Source of the DNA: a virus
DNA length: 22,609 nt
Strand: one strand, 5' to 3'
IMG/VR virus record: IMGVR_UViG_3300002231_001590
Location: 1-22,609 of that record
Shown: positions 1-7,642 of the stretch, piece by piece
Layout: each line of letters starts with the position of its first letter
How positions within the stretch are numbered: the stretch's first letter is position 1
The notes under the pieces: generated by a model
What the model was told of the DNA's origin: nothing
Seen by the model: only the letters and a program-made list of their open reading frames with translations
Database searches by the model: none
Program-made: the position numbers and the translations under genes

Positions 1-11
1 TAGCTTGTCAT
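1..11 (-). CDS. Start of next gene, cut by window edge
   Basis: An ATG at 11-9 overlaps the TGA of the LamG protein gene by four bases (ATGA), the junction used repeatedly in this window. An AAAAGG ribosome-binding sequence sits about seven bases upstream, inside the last codons of the preceding gene. Only Met-Thr-Ser and part of a codon are visible, so nothing can be said about the product beyond its being the next gene of the tail or post-tail region. Confidence 0.45.
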
Positions 12-2533
12 TTGGCCGCCTTTTCTTCAAGGACGACCGGCGCCGGCCCCGTAGCCTTGACCGTCTGGCTGACCACTGCGACGTTCTGACTTTCCCTCCC
101 GTCGCTCGTGCGTCGAGTGCGTACGATTGCTTTGCAAGTGCCAGCAGACACGCGCTTAACGATGTGCGATAACCTCGCAACGCCGTCCGTCTTGATCATC
201 TCCACCAGGGTAGGCTCGTCCTCTGTGTCTGGCGTACTGCCGTCGATCGTAGACCAGATCGCCCAGTAGTCGGCTCGCTGTGCCGGGCTGTCAGTCGCGT
301 ACACGTACAGTCCAGTAAGGTTAGCGCCGTAGTCGAACCCGCCGGCCATCTCGTATGTGGGCTCTGACGGGCGGAGCGTCACTTGCACGCCGTCAGCGTC
401 AAGCTCTATGTACGTCGTTTCCGCGCTGCTCACAAGCCCGTAACGGTTGCGCTTGCGTGTGACGATGTGGTGCACGCCCTCGCCAGCCAGTGGCACGGAA
501 TAGGGCAGCGTTGGCGTGTACGCCAGCGGCTGCGATGTCAGGTCTGGGTCGGACCCGATGTTGGTGTGGATCTCGTAGCGGTCCAGGTCCAACTCTTCGA
601 TTCGACAAATGCCAACGGTCCCGTCAATGGCCGCATATCGCAACGCTGAGTCGCCAGCCGTACCGTCAATGGCCGCATATCGCAAAGCAGATTCGCCGCC
701 CATACCTGTAATGCATGCGATATTCATCCGTGCGCATTGCCCAGCAGTCGACGTCGTGTATGTCGTCTTGACTCTCGCCACACCGGCCGTGCTCTGTATG
801 CGTGCCGCTGTCTCCACTCCGCACGTCCCAGCGGCCCCGTCAATACACGTCCGGATTATCCGCGACGTGCCCGCAGTGCCATCGATCGCCGCAAGGTGGA
901 TTGCGCCCGTCCCTGCTGTGCTCTGCACTCGCGGGGCGATCTCCACGCCGCAGTTGCCGCCCGTACCGGACACCCAGTCGCCGTAGACAGCCGATCGGCC
1001 TGCGATGCTTGTGATTGCCGGCGGAATGTATGGATTGCTGTAGGGGACGAAGGCGGCCGTCCAGCGGGCCTCCCAGGCTACGCTCATCTGATCCATGTAG
1101 CCGTCAAAGGATTCGAGCGCATCATTTCCGACCTGTAGCGAGCGACCAATATAAAGCGTCCAGGCGCTGGGGTCGATCTGCGTGGGGTTTACGCCGCCAG
1201 TGACAGTGGCCGTAGCGTACTCGGCCCCGCCGACGTACAGCGCCACTTGCGTATCCGTGCGCACCAGTGCGATATGCGTCCATGCTGAGCAGACGTCTAC
1301 CAGCTCATCCGTATCGCTGGTCGCCGTGAAGATGTCGACGCCCTCCACGCGGTAGCGGGCTTGCAGCTGGACTGTGCAGCCTGTCGAATGCACTCGCTCG
1401 ATGGCGAGAAAGTTGTCTGCGTCCTCCCACCATGCGAACAGGTTGACGCGATCGCCGCGACGTGCCTTGACCCAGACGTCCGCTGTCCATGGGTTGCCCG
1501 CGAACCCGTAATCGGTTGACGGATCGGCCGTTATGTAGTCGCCACCGCCGCCGCACTCCAGCGACCCGATACCGAACTTGCTCTCGGTTGTCGTTTGGGC
1601 CGCCTGGCTGCATGTGGATATCGTCGTGCTCGCCGCGCCAGTCGCCGTATTTCGGAACCCCAGGTCCGGGTCGAACCGGTCGAACTGCAACAAGAGAACG
1701 CAACTGTCGTCGTTTCCGGCGTTGATGTACGTGGGGGCTATGTCTGTAATGAGGCACGTACCGGCAGTCCCTGTGATGCCGTCCCGGCGGATAACGGCCG
1801 TGCCGGCCGTGCCTTGCACTCGATGGGCAATCTCGACACCGCAGATGCCGGCAGAGCCACCGATTCGCGGGTGACGATGGATCGCACCACCACGATGGTC
1901 TGGGATCGGGTACGCCATCGGGATGTGCGCAACGTCGGTCGTCCCATTGTTTGTGAACTGTGGGCCGATCTCTGATGCGTATCCGTCCAGCAGCGAGGCG
2001 TACAACTGCAAATCATTGCGGCGCTCGAGGATTGGTGCGGTGTAATCCGCCAGCGCCTGCACCTCGCGAGCCGATAATGCTATATCCCAAATGCCAAGCT
2101 CTGCGACGTAGCCATCCCAGTAGTGTGACGACGTCTGCACTCGACGACCGATGGCCATCTTGGTGAACAATGCATGGTCGGCCGCGCCAGTGCCAGTCGC
2201 CTTATCGTCACCGTCGACGTACAGTGTGACGTTGCCCGCCGCATCCCAGACGCCTGCGATATGATACCACTGATCTTTGACCAGCGCCGGCCCCGTCGCG
2301 CTGATGGCGCCAGCTGGCGTTGCCGCAGTGGCATATATGACGCCGCCCGTCGTCATGCCCAGCATCTGGTAGTAGTTGCCGGCCCCGTTCGAAAGACTGA
2401 CCAGACCAGACCACGGGACGGAGATGTCCGTGCGGTACGCCCAACACGCTATGGTCGCCGGCAACGGCGACGTAATCGCAGCTGTGCTTGATTGCAGATA
2501 CTGACTGCTAGCCTGTACGCATCCCCTCGCCAC
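8..2533 (-). CDS. LamG-domain tail tip/fibre protein with tandem short repeats
   Basis: This 841-residue protein is probably exposed at the tail tip and may bind sugars or other host surface molecules. Two LamG/concanavalin A-like jelly-roll regions are visible, at about 10-165 (WYHIAGVWD, LYVDGD, AIGRR) and 285-495 (WTHIALVRTD, ALYVGG, LYIGRS). Short GTAG-centred repeats (G-T-A-G-x-x-x-x-x-x-A-x-I) of about 14-18 residues flank the second LamG at about 225-262 and 522-645. The last 190 residues form a mixed beta region (VTRKRNRYGLVS) like fibronectin-type segments of other phage tail proteins. The start is GTG, nine bases after AGGGAG and three bases after the previous stop. No signal peptide or lyase motif was seen. 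Exact position in the virion is inferred from gene order. Confidence 0.75.
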   Translation of the reverse strand: MARGCVQASSQYLQSSTAAITSPLPATIACWAYRTDISVPWSGLVSLSNGAGNYYQMLGMTTGGVIYATAATPAGAISATGPALVKDQWYHIAGVWDAAGNVTLYVDGDDKATGTGAADHALFTKMAIGRRVQTSSHYWDGYVAELGIWDIALSAREVQALADYTAPILERRNDLQLYASLLDGYASEIGPQFTNNGTTDVAHIPMAYPIPDHRGGAIHRHPRIGGSAGICGVEIAHRVQGTAGTAVIRRDGITGTAGTCLITDIAPTYINAGNDDSCVLLLQFDRFDPDLGFRNTATGAASTTISTCSQAAQTTTESKFGIGSLECGGGGDYITADPSTDYGFAGNPWTADVWVKARRGDRVNLFAWWEDADNFLAIERVHSTGCTVQLQARYRVEGVDIFTATSDTDELVDVCSAWTHIALVRTDTQVALYVGGAEYATATVTGGVNPTQIDPSAWTLYIGRSLQVGNDALESFDGYMDQMSVAWEARWTAAFVPYSNPYIPPAITSIAGRSAVYGDWVSGTGGNCGVEIAPRVQSTAGTGAIHLAAIDGTAGTSRIIRTCIDGAAGTCGVETAARIQSTAGVARVKTTYTTSTAGQCARMNIACITGMGGESALRYAAIDGTAGDSALRYAAIDGTVGICRIEELDLDRYEIHTNIGSDPDLTSQPLAYTPTLPYSVPLAGEGVHHIVTRKRNRYGLVSSAETTYIELDADGVQVTLRPSEPTYEMAGGFDYGANLTGLYVYATDSPAQRADYWAIWSTIDGSTPDTEDEPTLVEMIKTDGVARLSHIVKRVSAGTCKAIVRTRRTSDGRESQNVAVVSQTVKATGPAPVVLEEKAAK
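621..704 (-). repeat. 42-bp tandem duplication inside the LamG protein gene
   Basis: Two consecutive 42-bp units (621-662 and 663-704) share a perfect 23-bp core starting ccgtcaatggccgcatatcg. They encode two copies of S-A-L-R-Y-A-A-I-D-G-T-(A/V)-G. The near identity at DNA level, compared with the older and diverged neighbouring repeats, suggests a recent duplication of one 14-residue module. Confidence 0.85.
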
Positions 2534-2536
2534 GTG

Positions 2537-3019
2537 CTATGTCTCCCTGACTTCGATGGCGATCAATTGCAAGTCGCCCGACGCCTCGCTAGCAGATGCA
2601 GCCGTCCGGCTCACGCGCAAAATACCGAGAGCGCTGGCCGACAAATTGTCGATATTGGCACCGTCCGTAAACGCTTTAGATGTCGTAAATATCTCGCCAT
2701 TGGTTGCAGGAACGGCTATATCGGCTGTTGCCGCGGGCGACGTTAGCGTATAGCTGTCAGCGTCTTCGCCAGTCAGGTCGCACCATTCAAAACTGAGCTC
2801 CACATTGCCGGTGGTAGCCGACGCCATCATCATGTGCACAGTCAGCGTGATCCCGCCGTCCTCGTAGTGCGCCGGCAACACGAAGACGAATTGTGTTTCT
2901 TCGGTGAGGGCAAACTGTATGCAATCGATCCCGTTTCGTCGGCCTGCTGCTGCCGGGCTGGAATCCGTCGGCGTAGCAGCCCGTGCCATGAGCGTGTGTA
3001 GTAAATCTCCACTAGGCAT
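2537..3019 (-). CDS. Tail-tip region protein of unknown function (160 aa)
   Basis: Not recognised. I chose the ATG at 3019 (MPSGDLLHTLMAR) because GGAGGG lies about eight bases upstream and the start overlaps the end of the previous gene by eight bases; an in-frame extension to 3055 lies inside that gene and lacks a ribosome site. The body is rich in Thr, Ala, Val and alternating hydrophobics, which suggests a beta-sandwich. A segment reading FVFVLPAHYEDGGITLTVHM resembles virion carbohydrate-binding or stabilising folds. Its place just before the LamG fibre gene suggests a tail-fibre-associated or accessory virion protein. No catalytic motif is visible. Confidence 0.6.
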   Translation of the reverse strand: MPSGDLLHTLMARAATPTDSSPAAAGRRNGIDCIQFALTEETQFVFVLPAHYEDGGITLTVHMMMASATTGNVELSFEWCDLTGEDADSYTLTSPAATADIAVPATNGEIFTTSKAFTDGANIDNLSASALGILRVSRTAASASEASGDLQLIAIEVRET

Positions 3020-3278
3020 CGAGTAGACCCTCCGAGTGTGCGACCAACCCGACACGCTCCATGATACGCAGCTGCTGTACCGTGGTCATCTTCGCACGCG
3101 GCGCCTCTGGAATAGCCGCCGACACGGCAGCGAAGATGGTAGCGAACCCGTTATTGACGCCGACAACGGCGTCCATAATCTCGTCGCGCGTGACGCCTGT
3201 TGACTCCCGGTTATCCGACTGATAGCGATCGAACGCATCGGCAGCCGCCTGGCGTTGCGCCTCTGTCTGTAGCAGCAA
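3012..3278 (-). CDS. Small helical protein in tail-tip region (88 aa)
   Basis: Not recognised. The best start is TTG at 3278, six bases after a perfect AGGAGG that begins inside the stop codon of the previous gene. An upstream TTG at 3308 gives 98 residues but would place AGGAGG inside the coding sequence. The product is short and mostly helical: a charged, Gln- and Ala-rich N-terminus (TEAQRQAAADAFDRYQ) is followed by an Ala/Ile-rich stretch (GFATIFAAVSAAIPEA) that is amphipathic or weakly hydrophobic. It could be a small structural linker or chaperone for the adjacent fibre proteins, but that is a guess from position. Confidence 0.55.
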   Translation of the reverse strand: MLLQTEAQRQAAADAFDRYQSDNRESTGVTRDEIMDAVVGVNNGFATIFAAVSAAIPEAPRAKMTTVQQLRIMERVGLVAHSEGLLDA

Positions 3279-3288
3279 GATGCACCTC

Positions 3289-4323
3289 CTATGCTGCGTC
3301 GTATGCAAGATGGTACTGATGATGCTGTGCTGGCGTCGTGGTGGCGCACGCTACGATCTCGCGATGCGTCCACACACCGAGGTGCCCGCCAGCTGCAACC
3401 GTGCCAATCGCGATCACATCGCTACCCGTCGCCGAGATCGGCGTGGAGAACGTGGGCGTGGTCGGCGCCGTGTAAGCGTCTGCTGGGGCGTCGTACTGGT
3501 CAGAACTGTGCGCCTGGTGGGCGATCTCGATGCCCGGCGTGGGCGTGACCGTATCGGTCGCCTGCCCCGCTGTTGAGGTCGAGACACCCCATGCACGGCC
3601 AGCAGCGGGCACAATGATGTCCGACCCAGAGATCGACGAATAGTAGACGTTCTCGCGCAGCGTACCGCCAGAGTCCTCGATCCGGCAAATCCCGGATGTT
3701 GGCCAGTCAGTGAGCACACCGCCAACGGTGATCGTTCCGCCGCCAGAAGCGCCAAGCTGTGCCGTTGACGTCGCCCGCGTTGTGCCAAGGCTAGCAAGAT
3801 ACAGGTTCACGTCAGTAACGGCGGACGATGATTCGTTTTTCCAGACCACGAGCCGGTATTCACTCTCGCCTGCGGATCGCTCTGCGGATGTCACGTCGTC
3901 CATGCCTACGGCGTTGTTGGCCTTCCAGGTCGTAGTTGTGACTTGCGTGTTAGCCATAGGGCTTGCAGACGTACGAGAAACCCTCGCCCACTTGTTGGCG
4001 TTGTTAAGGTCTGTAATAACCTTGGTCTCGCCGTTGAGGATTGTCACCTCTGCGCCTTCAGCGCCGCCGTCTGCCGCGAAACTGACCGTGTCGGACGTGT
4101 TAGCCTTGATCGTGTGATCGCCCTCGCCGCACTCGGCGCTAATAACGTCCGTCGTGAGGTAATCCACCGGGCTTGCGTGACTCATCGTGAACGGGGGGAC
4201 GACGTTAGACGTCCTGTAGTTGCCGATCGATAAGTCTGGGTCCGTGGGTGTAGCTGCTCCATCTGAGGCGCCGCCCGACTGGTATGGCACCAAAGACGCC
4301 GCTCCTGAAAATTCTGCTGCCAT
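3289..4323 (-). CDS. Putative tail-tip structural protein (344 aa)
   Basis: Not confidently recognised. AAGGAG lies eight bases before the ATG. The sequence is rich in Thr, Ser, Gly and Val with very little charge clustering, typical of beta-rich virion proteins. Residues about 60-130 read as a compact beta domain (HTIKANTSDTVSFAADGG, EVTILNGETKVITDL), and the middle has a second one (YRLVVWKNESSSAVTDVNLY). The segment PGIEIAHQ loosely recalls the GVEIAHR repeat unit of the LamG protein downstream. Position after the tape measure and before the fibre makes a baseplate or tail-tip role likely. Confidence 0.55.
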   Translation of the reverse strand: MAAEFSGAASLVPYQSGGASDGAATPTDPDLSIGNYRTSNVVPPFTMSHASPVDYLTTDVISAECGEGDHTIKANTSDTVSFAADGGAEGAEVTILNGETKVITDLNNANKWARVSRTSASPMANTQVTTTTWKANNAVGMDDVTSAERSAGESEYRLVVWKNESSSAVTDVNLYLASLGTTRATSTAQLGASGGGTITVGGVLTDWPTSGICRIEDSGGTLRENVYYSSISGSDIIVPAAGRAWGVSTSTAGQATDTVTPTPGIEIAHQAHSSDQYDAPADAYTAPTTPTFSTPISATGSDVIAIGTVAAGGHLGVWTHREIVACATTTPAQHHQYHLAYDAA

Positions 4324-4335
4324 CTGGTTTGCTCC

Positions 4336-4854
4336 TTATGTTGCAGCTGCCAGCGTCAGCATGCCCGACGCGTGCGAGATTGTTACATCGGGCTGCGCGG
4401 GATGCCGTACAGCGCCGACCGTTATTGTTGTTTCCGAACCCTTGTTCGCGTCTTCGCCAATCGGCGTGACGCCCATGACTATCGTTTCTTCTTGGCCAAG
4501 CGGTGGTGCCACGACTGTGTGCTGGTCGCCGACCGCTGTGTGGCCGATCATGCCAACGAGCGTACTCACCGCCCCGTCGACCGTTGCTACCTCGTAGTCT
4601 GCACCCTCAACCACGCCCTCCCACGTGATGGCCGATCTGGCTGGCTTGGCATAGCTCGGTGCCACAGCGTCATCGCGAACCTCTACGGTGGCTGTATCGT
4701 TCGTCGCGACCGTCACGTCGTAGTGGTTAGCTCGCGTCTGTGACACGAGATTGCCGTCGATCCATACTCTGTATAGCGGGTCAGATTCGCCCGACGCGAA
4801 CGATACGCGCGTCGTGTGATGCGATATTCTCTGCTGTGTCACGGTCACCGTCAT
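4336..4854 (-). CDS. Putative tail protein, beta-rich (172 aa)
   Basis: Not recognised. The ATG overlaps the stop of the gene before it in a TAATG junction, so translation is probably coupled. The N-terminal 60 residues (PLYRVWIDGNLVSQT, HYDVTVATNDTATVEV) look like an immunoglobulin- or fibronectin-like beta domain of the type common in tail proteins. The rest is low in charge and rich in Thr, Val and Ala. No enzymatic motif is visible. A distal-tail or baseplate accessory role fits its location behind the tape measure. Confidence 0.5.
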   Translation of the reverse strand: MTVTVTQQRISHHTTRVSFASGESDPLYRVWIDGNLVSQTRANHYDVTVATNDTATVEVRDDAVAPSYAKPARSAITWEGVVEGADYEVATVDGAVSTLVGMIGHTAVGDQHTVVAPPLGQEETIVMGVTPIGEDANKGSETTITVGAVRHPAQPDVTISHASGMLTLAAAT

Positions 4855-5270
4855 TATGCCACCGTACTCTTGAGTTGGAACTGCACCTGTGACGTCATCA
4901 CACCCAGCGTGCCGTATATGCCGCCCGCCGCCAGACCAACCGTACGCCTGTCCAGCAGCCGCACCTCTTGGACCAACACCTCAGACGTCGTAGTCCCGTC
5001 CGATTCCGTAATCGTCACAATCTCGCCTTGCAGGTTGAAGCATGCGGTTATGTGTGACGTGTAGTTCGCTGTTGATTCGTGGTCGCTGTACCCAACCCGT
5101 GCGTGCGTCACGCCCCGCGTACCAATCTTCCGCGACGTCATTCCGTCAACGCCAGGGCGCGAGATGTCTTGTGTCTGCTGTGCCGATTCGTTTGATGCGC
5201 GCGACAGCGACACGAACGTTGCCGTATACGTTGGCGATGTTGGCGAGTTGGTTATAGTTGGGTTAGCCAT
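4854..5270 (-). CDS. Putative distal tail protein (138 aa)
   Basis: Not firmly recognised. It starts immediately after the tape measure with a TAATG junction, the slot where many siphoviruses place a distal-tail or minor tail protein. The sequence is beta-rich (ITNSPTSPTYTATFVSLSR, VTITESDGTTTSEVLVQEVR) and opens with a polar N-terminus; its last third (GTLGVMTSQVQFQLKS) looks like terminal strands. Length is shorter than classic distal-tail proteins, so the assignment rests on order only. Confidence 0.5.
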   Translation of the reverse strand: MANPTITNSPTSPTYTATFVSLSRASNESAQQTQDISRPGVDGMTSRKIGTRGVTHARVGYSDHESTANYTSHITACFNLQGEIVTITESDGTTTSEVLVQEVRLLDRRTVGLAAGGIYGTLGVMTSQVQFQLKSTVA

Positions 5271-6796
5271 TAGTGCACCGACTCCGGTTCGGCCATCGGC
5301 GAGGCATACCGCGCATCACCACCAAGCGATCTGGAAATCGCCTCCAACGTAGTTGTTTGCTTTTTGGCCTCATCTAGCTGATCCTCAGCTACACGCTTGG
5401 CCTCCTCCATCGCCGCTTGCGATGCCGCGGGGGCGGTAGCGGCTAGCTCATCGCGGATCTTTTGGATTTCCGCTTCCAAAGGCGTTGGTGGTCGAGCGAA
5501 CGGCTCGCCGATCCGGTGTTTTTCCTGTGGATCACTAGAAAACAATGGACGCCCATACATTGCCTCATGCCGCATTCCTGCAAAAACACTGGCTCGCCCT
5601 TCCTCGTCAAAAAAATCGAGACCAAGGAGCCCCTCTCGGTGCCCGAGTCTTTGCATAGCTAGACCGCGGATCCTCTGCTCTTTCTCGACCTTCAGCGCCT
5701 CCATCGCTTGCGGTCCGACAGATTGGTTCAGCCTATACCACGCCGCTATCGTCTCGATCTCGCGTGTCTGCCTTGTCTCGGCGATCTCTTCCTCTATACC
5801 CATGCGGCCCTGCGTGAATACGCCAGGGACAGCCTTTGCCTTGATTGCTGTCGTGTAGCTTTCCAGCTTATCTATAGCTGGCACTAGCCACGCAACCGCC
5901 TTAGCTTGCCGGAGTTCAAGGCCAGCGCGGAGCGTCTCGTCTAGCGTATCAATGCCCGCGGTCTCCAGTGCCCGCAGTTTAGTAATCGGGTCGGCATCGG
6001 GAGCCACCCCAAGCCCCGCTAGCGTCTCAATGAAACGTTTGTTAGCCGCAGGCGACAACCCCAAGCCCGCCTTTTCTGTGAATGTCCGCAATTGCTCGGC
6101 TGACACACTTGACGATAGTATCGCCGCTACCGCCATCCCCTGTGCGGAATCCTCGTACGCACCAAGCGCGCCTGCTGATGCTGCTAATTGCGCGGGAGTG
6201 CGTCCAGACAGGTTTCCAGCGACGTACAGCATGCGAACGCCACGCCCAGGTGGTTCGTCCCTCGCTGGTGACGCCGCGAACAGCTCCGCCTCGGTCCCTT
6301 GCTCGGCAGATATCCCTAGCCTGGTGGCCGCGAATATCGCCTCTGCTGCCGCCAGACCTGACTCAAAGTCGCCCCTGGTGGATTGCATGATCTGAACGGT
6401 GTTGAACGCCTCGGCCCGGCTGACGCCGTGCCTAGCACCCGCAAGCCCGGACCTGATGACCGCTTCCCGCCTAGCCCCACCCTCTTGGATAGCCGCCAAT
6501 GCCACCATCTCATTGGCAGCAGCCTTGGCTTCAGTCGATATCTCACGAAGATTGCGCAACCATACCTCGTACGCTCTAGAGACGCCGCCGATAGCTGCCG
6601 TAACCGACACCAGTCCCGTCGCATAGCTCGTAAGCCTTGAAACAGCAAACGCCTCAGTAGTCTTTTTCCCCGTCCTCTTGCCTGCCCTGCCCGCTTCTTT
6701 TAGATCCTCCGTGAGCTTGCGCACCCGCTCCTCAAGCCTTGCTACGCCCTTCTCCGCGTGCTTAACGTCGCCAGTAAAGATGATCTGGTTTGCCAT
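5270..6796 (-). CDS. Tail tape measure protein candidate, short (508 aa)
   Basis: The tape measure runs inside the tail tube, sets tail length and takes part in DNA delivery. The N-terminus is a heptad-like coiled coil (KGVARLEERVRKLTEDLKEA) followed by a Lys/Arg-rich linker. A hydrophobic segment at about residues 55-75 (YATGLVSVTAAIGGVS) may be the membrane-active part. The remainder is almost entirely Ala- and Glu-rich helix, ending in EEAKRVAEDQLDEAKKQ. It follows the chaperone candidate, the canonical order. At about 0.15 nm per residue it would measure a tail near 75 nm, which is inference. No lysozyme or peptidase motif was seen. The start ATG lies four bases after the stop of the predicted frameshift extension, with GAGG about eleven bases upstream. 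Confidence 0.7.
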   Translation of the reverse strand: MANQIIFTGDVKHAEKGVARLEERVRKLTEDLKEAGRAGKRTGKKTTEAFAVSRLTSYATGLVSVTAAIGGVSRAYEVWLRNLREISTEAKAAANEMVALAAIQEGGARREAVIRSGLAGARHGVSRAEAFNTVQIMQSTRGDFESGLAAAEAIFAATRLGISAEQGTEAELFAASPARDEPPGRGVRMLYVAGNLSGRTPAQLAASAGALGAYEDSAQGMAVAAILSSSVSAEQLRTFTEKAGLGLSPAANKRFIETLAGLGVAPDADPITKLRALETAGIDTLDETLRAGLELRQAKAVAWLVPAIDKLESYTTAIKAKAVPGVFTQGRMGIEEEIAETRQTREIETIAAWYRLNQSVGPQAMEALKVEKEQRIRGLAMQRLGHREGLLGLDFFDEEGRASVFAGMRHEAMYGRPLFSSDPQEKHRIGEPFARPPTPLEAEIQKIRDELAATAPAASQAAMEEAKRVAEDQLDEAKKQTTTLEAISRSLGGDARYASPMAEPESVH

Positions 6797-6800
6797 ACCC

Positions 6801-7633
6801 TCAGATCCCTCGAGCCAAAGCTATCACGTCACACATCGTCGGTCGGTATCTCGGCGCTAAGCCTGCCCTCCATCGGCAGTAGGCGAGCCATCGGGCACCG
6901 CCTCTGTTTTTTTTTGCTCATCCCATGCCATTAGAGTGGGAATATCCGTCAACGCCAACAGGATCTCGTACGCAGCATGCTCGCCCAGCAATCCTAACGC
7001 GCCGACCTCTGCCGCTGATACATGATAATTGCACGCAAGCACCTCGACAGCGATCTCGTGAACACCAACAAACTCAAACGACACGCCATCGGGCGGGCTA
7101 GGTTTCTCATCATTCGCAATCGCGGTCTGCGCGTCCACCCATGCCTCGGCCAGTTCCCACAGTCTGGTATACTTCGGTACCACACCACTCGGCACCCATT
7201 CCCCCTGCGCGTTGTACTCGCTGCACCCGGGCAGTGCGATGTACGGCGTGATCGTCTCTCCGCCATCATCGGACAATAACCCGCGAGCAATCGGCACCGT
7301 CCAATCGTTGCCATCCAGCAGCGCAACAGCGTGACCCCTCAGCGCGTCCTTGCGCTGGAGGTCACCTGGTGACGGCCTGTCGTCTGTCGTGAAACCAAAC
7401 CAAACCTGCAACCCGGGCATCTGTCGCCAGGTCTGCGTTTCGGCTTTGTATCCGATTGTTCCCTTCTCGCTCTGGCCGAACACGCAGCCGCGTCCATTGT
7501 CGGGCCCCTTGCCGACGAGCGCCTTGCCCATCGGTACGCCCGACCAGATCGCCGCCAACCCGGCGTCCGCAAGATCCTTACGATTGCCAGGATTGAACCC
7601 TGGGTCTGCGATATAGTACAGTGGTGATGCCAT
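6801..7633 (-). CDS. Predicted -1 frameshift fusion of the tail chaperone (277 aa)
   Basis: If the ribosome slips back one base on the A run after Lys242, a 35-residue extension follows (begins NRGGARWLAYCRWRAGL, ends MCDVIALARGI) and stops at a TGA at 6803-6801. This extension exactly fills the 60-base space to the tape measure and stops four bases before its ATG, in a genome where almost all other genes touch. By analogy with lambda gpG-T, the long form would bind the tape measure while the short form coats it. The extension is shorter than many known T domains. If the A9 run is miscounted, this frame or the +1 frame could be the sole real product. Confidence 0.5.
6857..7633 (-). CDS. Tail assembly chaperone candidate, unshifted product (258 aa)
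   Basis: The gene lies between the tail-tube candidate and the tape measure, where lambda gpG-like tail assembly chaperones are found. Sequence shows a mixed N-terminal domain (LRGHAVALLDGNDWTVPIARG at about 98-118, spelled here in part as LRGHAVALLDGNDWT) and a helical C-terminal half (YHVSAAEVGALGLLGEHAAYEILLAL, of which YHVSAAEVGALGLL is the clearest helix). I do not recognise a named family. The 3' end contains codons CAA AAA AAA ACA, a run of nine A, after which the zero frame stops 16 codons later. That is the hallmark position of the gpG/gpG-T type frameshift. It is longer than lambda gpG (140 aa), so the chaperone call depends on order and the slippery run. Confidence 0.6.
   Translation of the reverse strand: MASPLYYIADPGFNPGNRKDLADAGLAAIWSGVPMGKALVGKGPDNGRGCVFGQSEKGTIGYKAETQTWRQMPGLQVWFGFTTDDRPSPGDLQRKDALRGHAVALLDGNDWTVPIARGLLSDDGGETITPYIALPGCSEYNAQGEWVPSGVVPKYTRLWELAEAWVDAQTAIANDEKPSPPDGVSFEFVGVHEIAVEVLACNYHVSAAEVGALGLLGEHAAYEILLALTDIPTLMAWDEQKKTEAVPDGSPTADGGQA
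6907..6915 (-). promoter_or_regulatory. A9 slippery run, candidate -1 frameshift site
   Basis: On the minus strand the sequence reads GAGCAAAAAAAAACAGAGG, containing an A-AAA-AAA heptamer in the zero frame CAA AAA AAA ACA. Both tRNAs could re-pair perfectly after a one-base backward slip. I did not find an unambiguous stimulatory hairpin directly downstream, though the following 50 bases are GC-rich. Confidence 0.55.
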
Positions 7634-7642
7634 GTGCCTCTC

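Noticed and set aside
621-704. CRISPR-like direct repeat
   Set aside because: There are only two units, they are contiguous without spacers, in frame, and encode a protein repeat.
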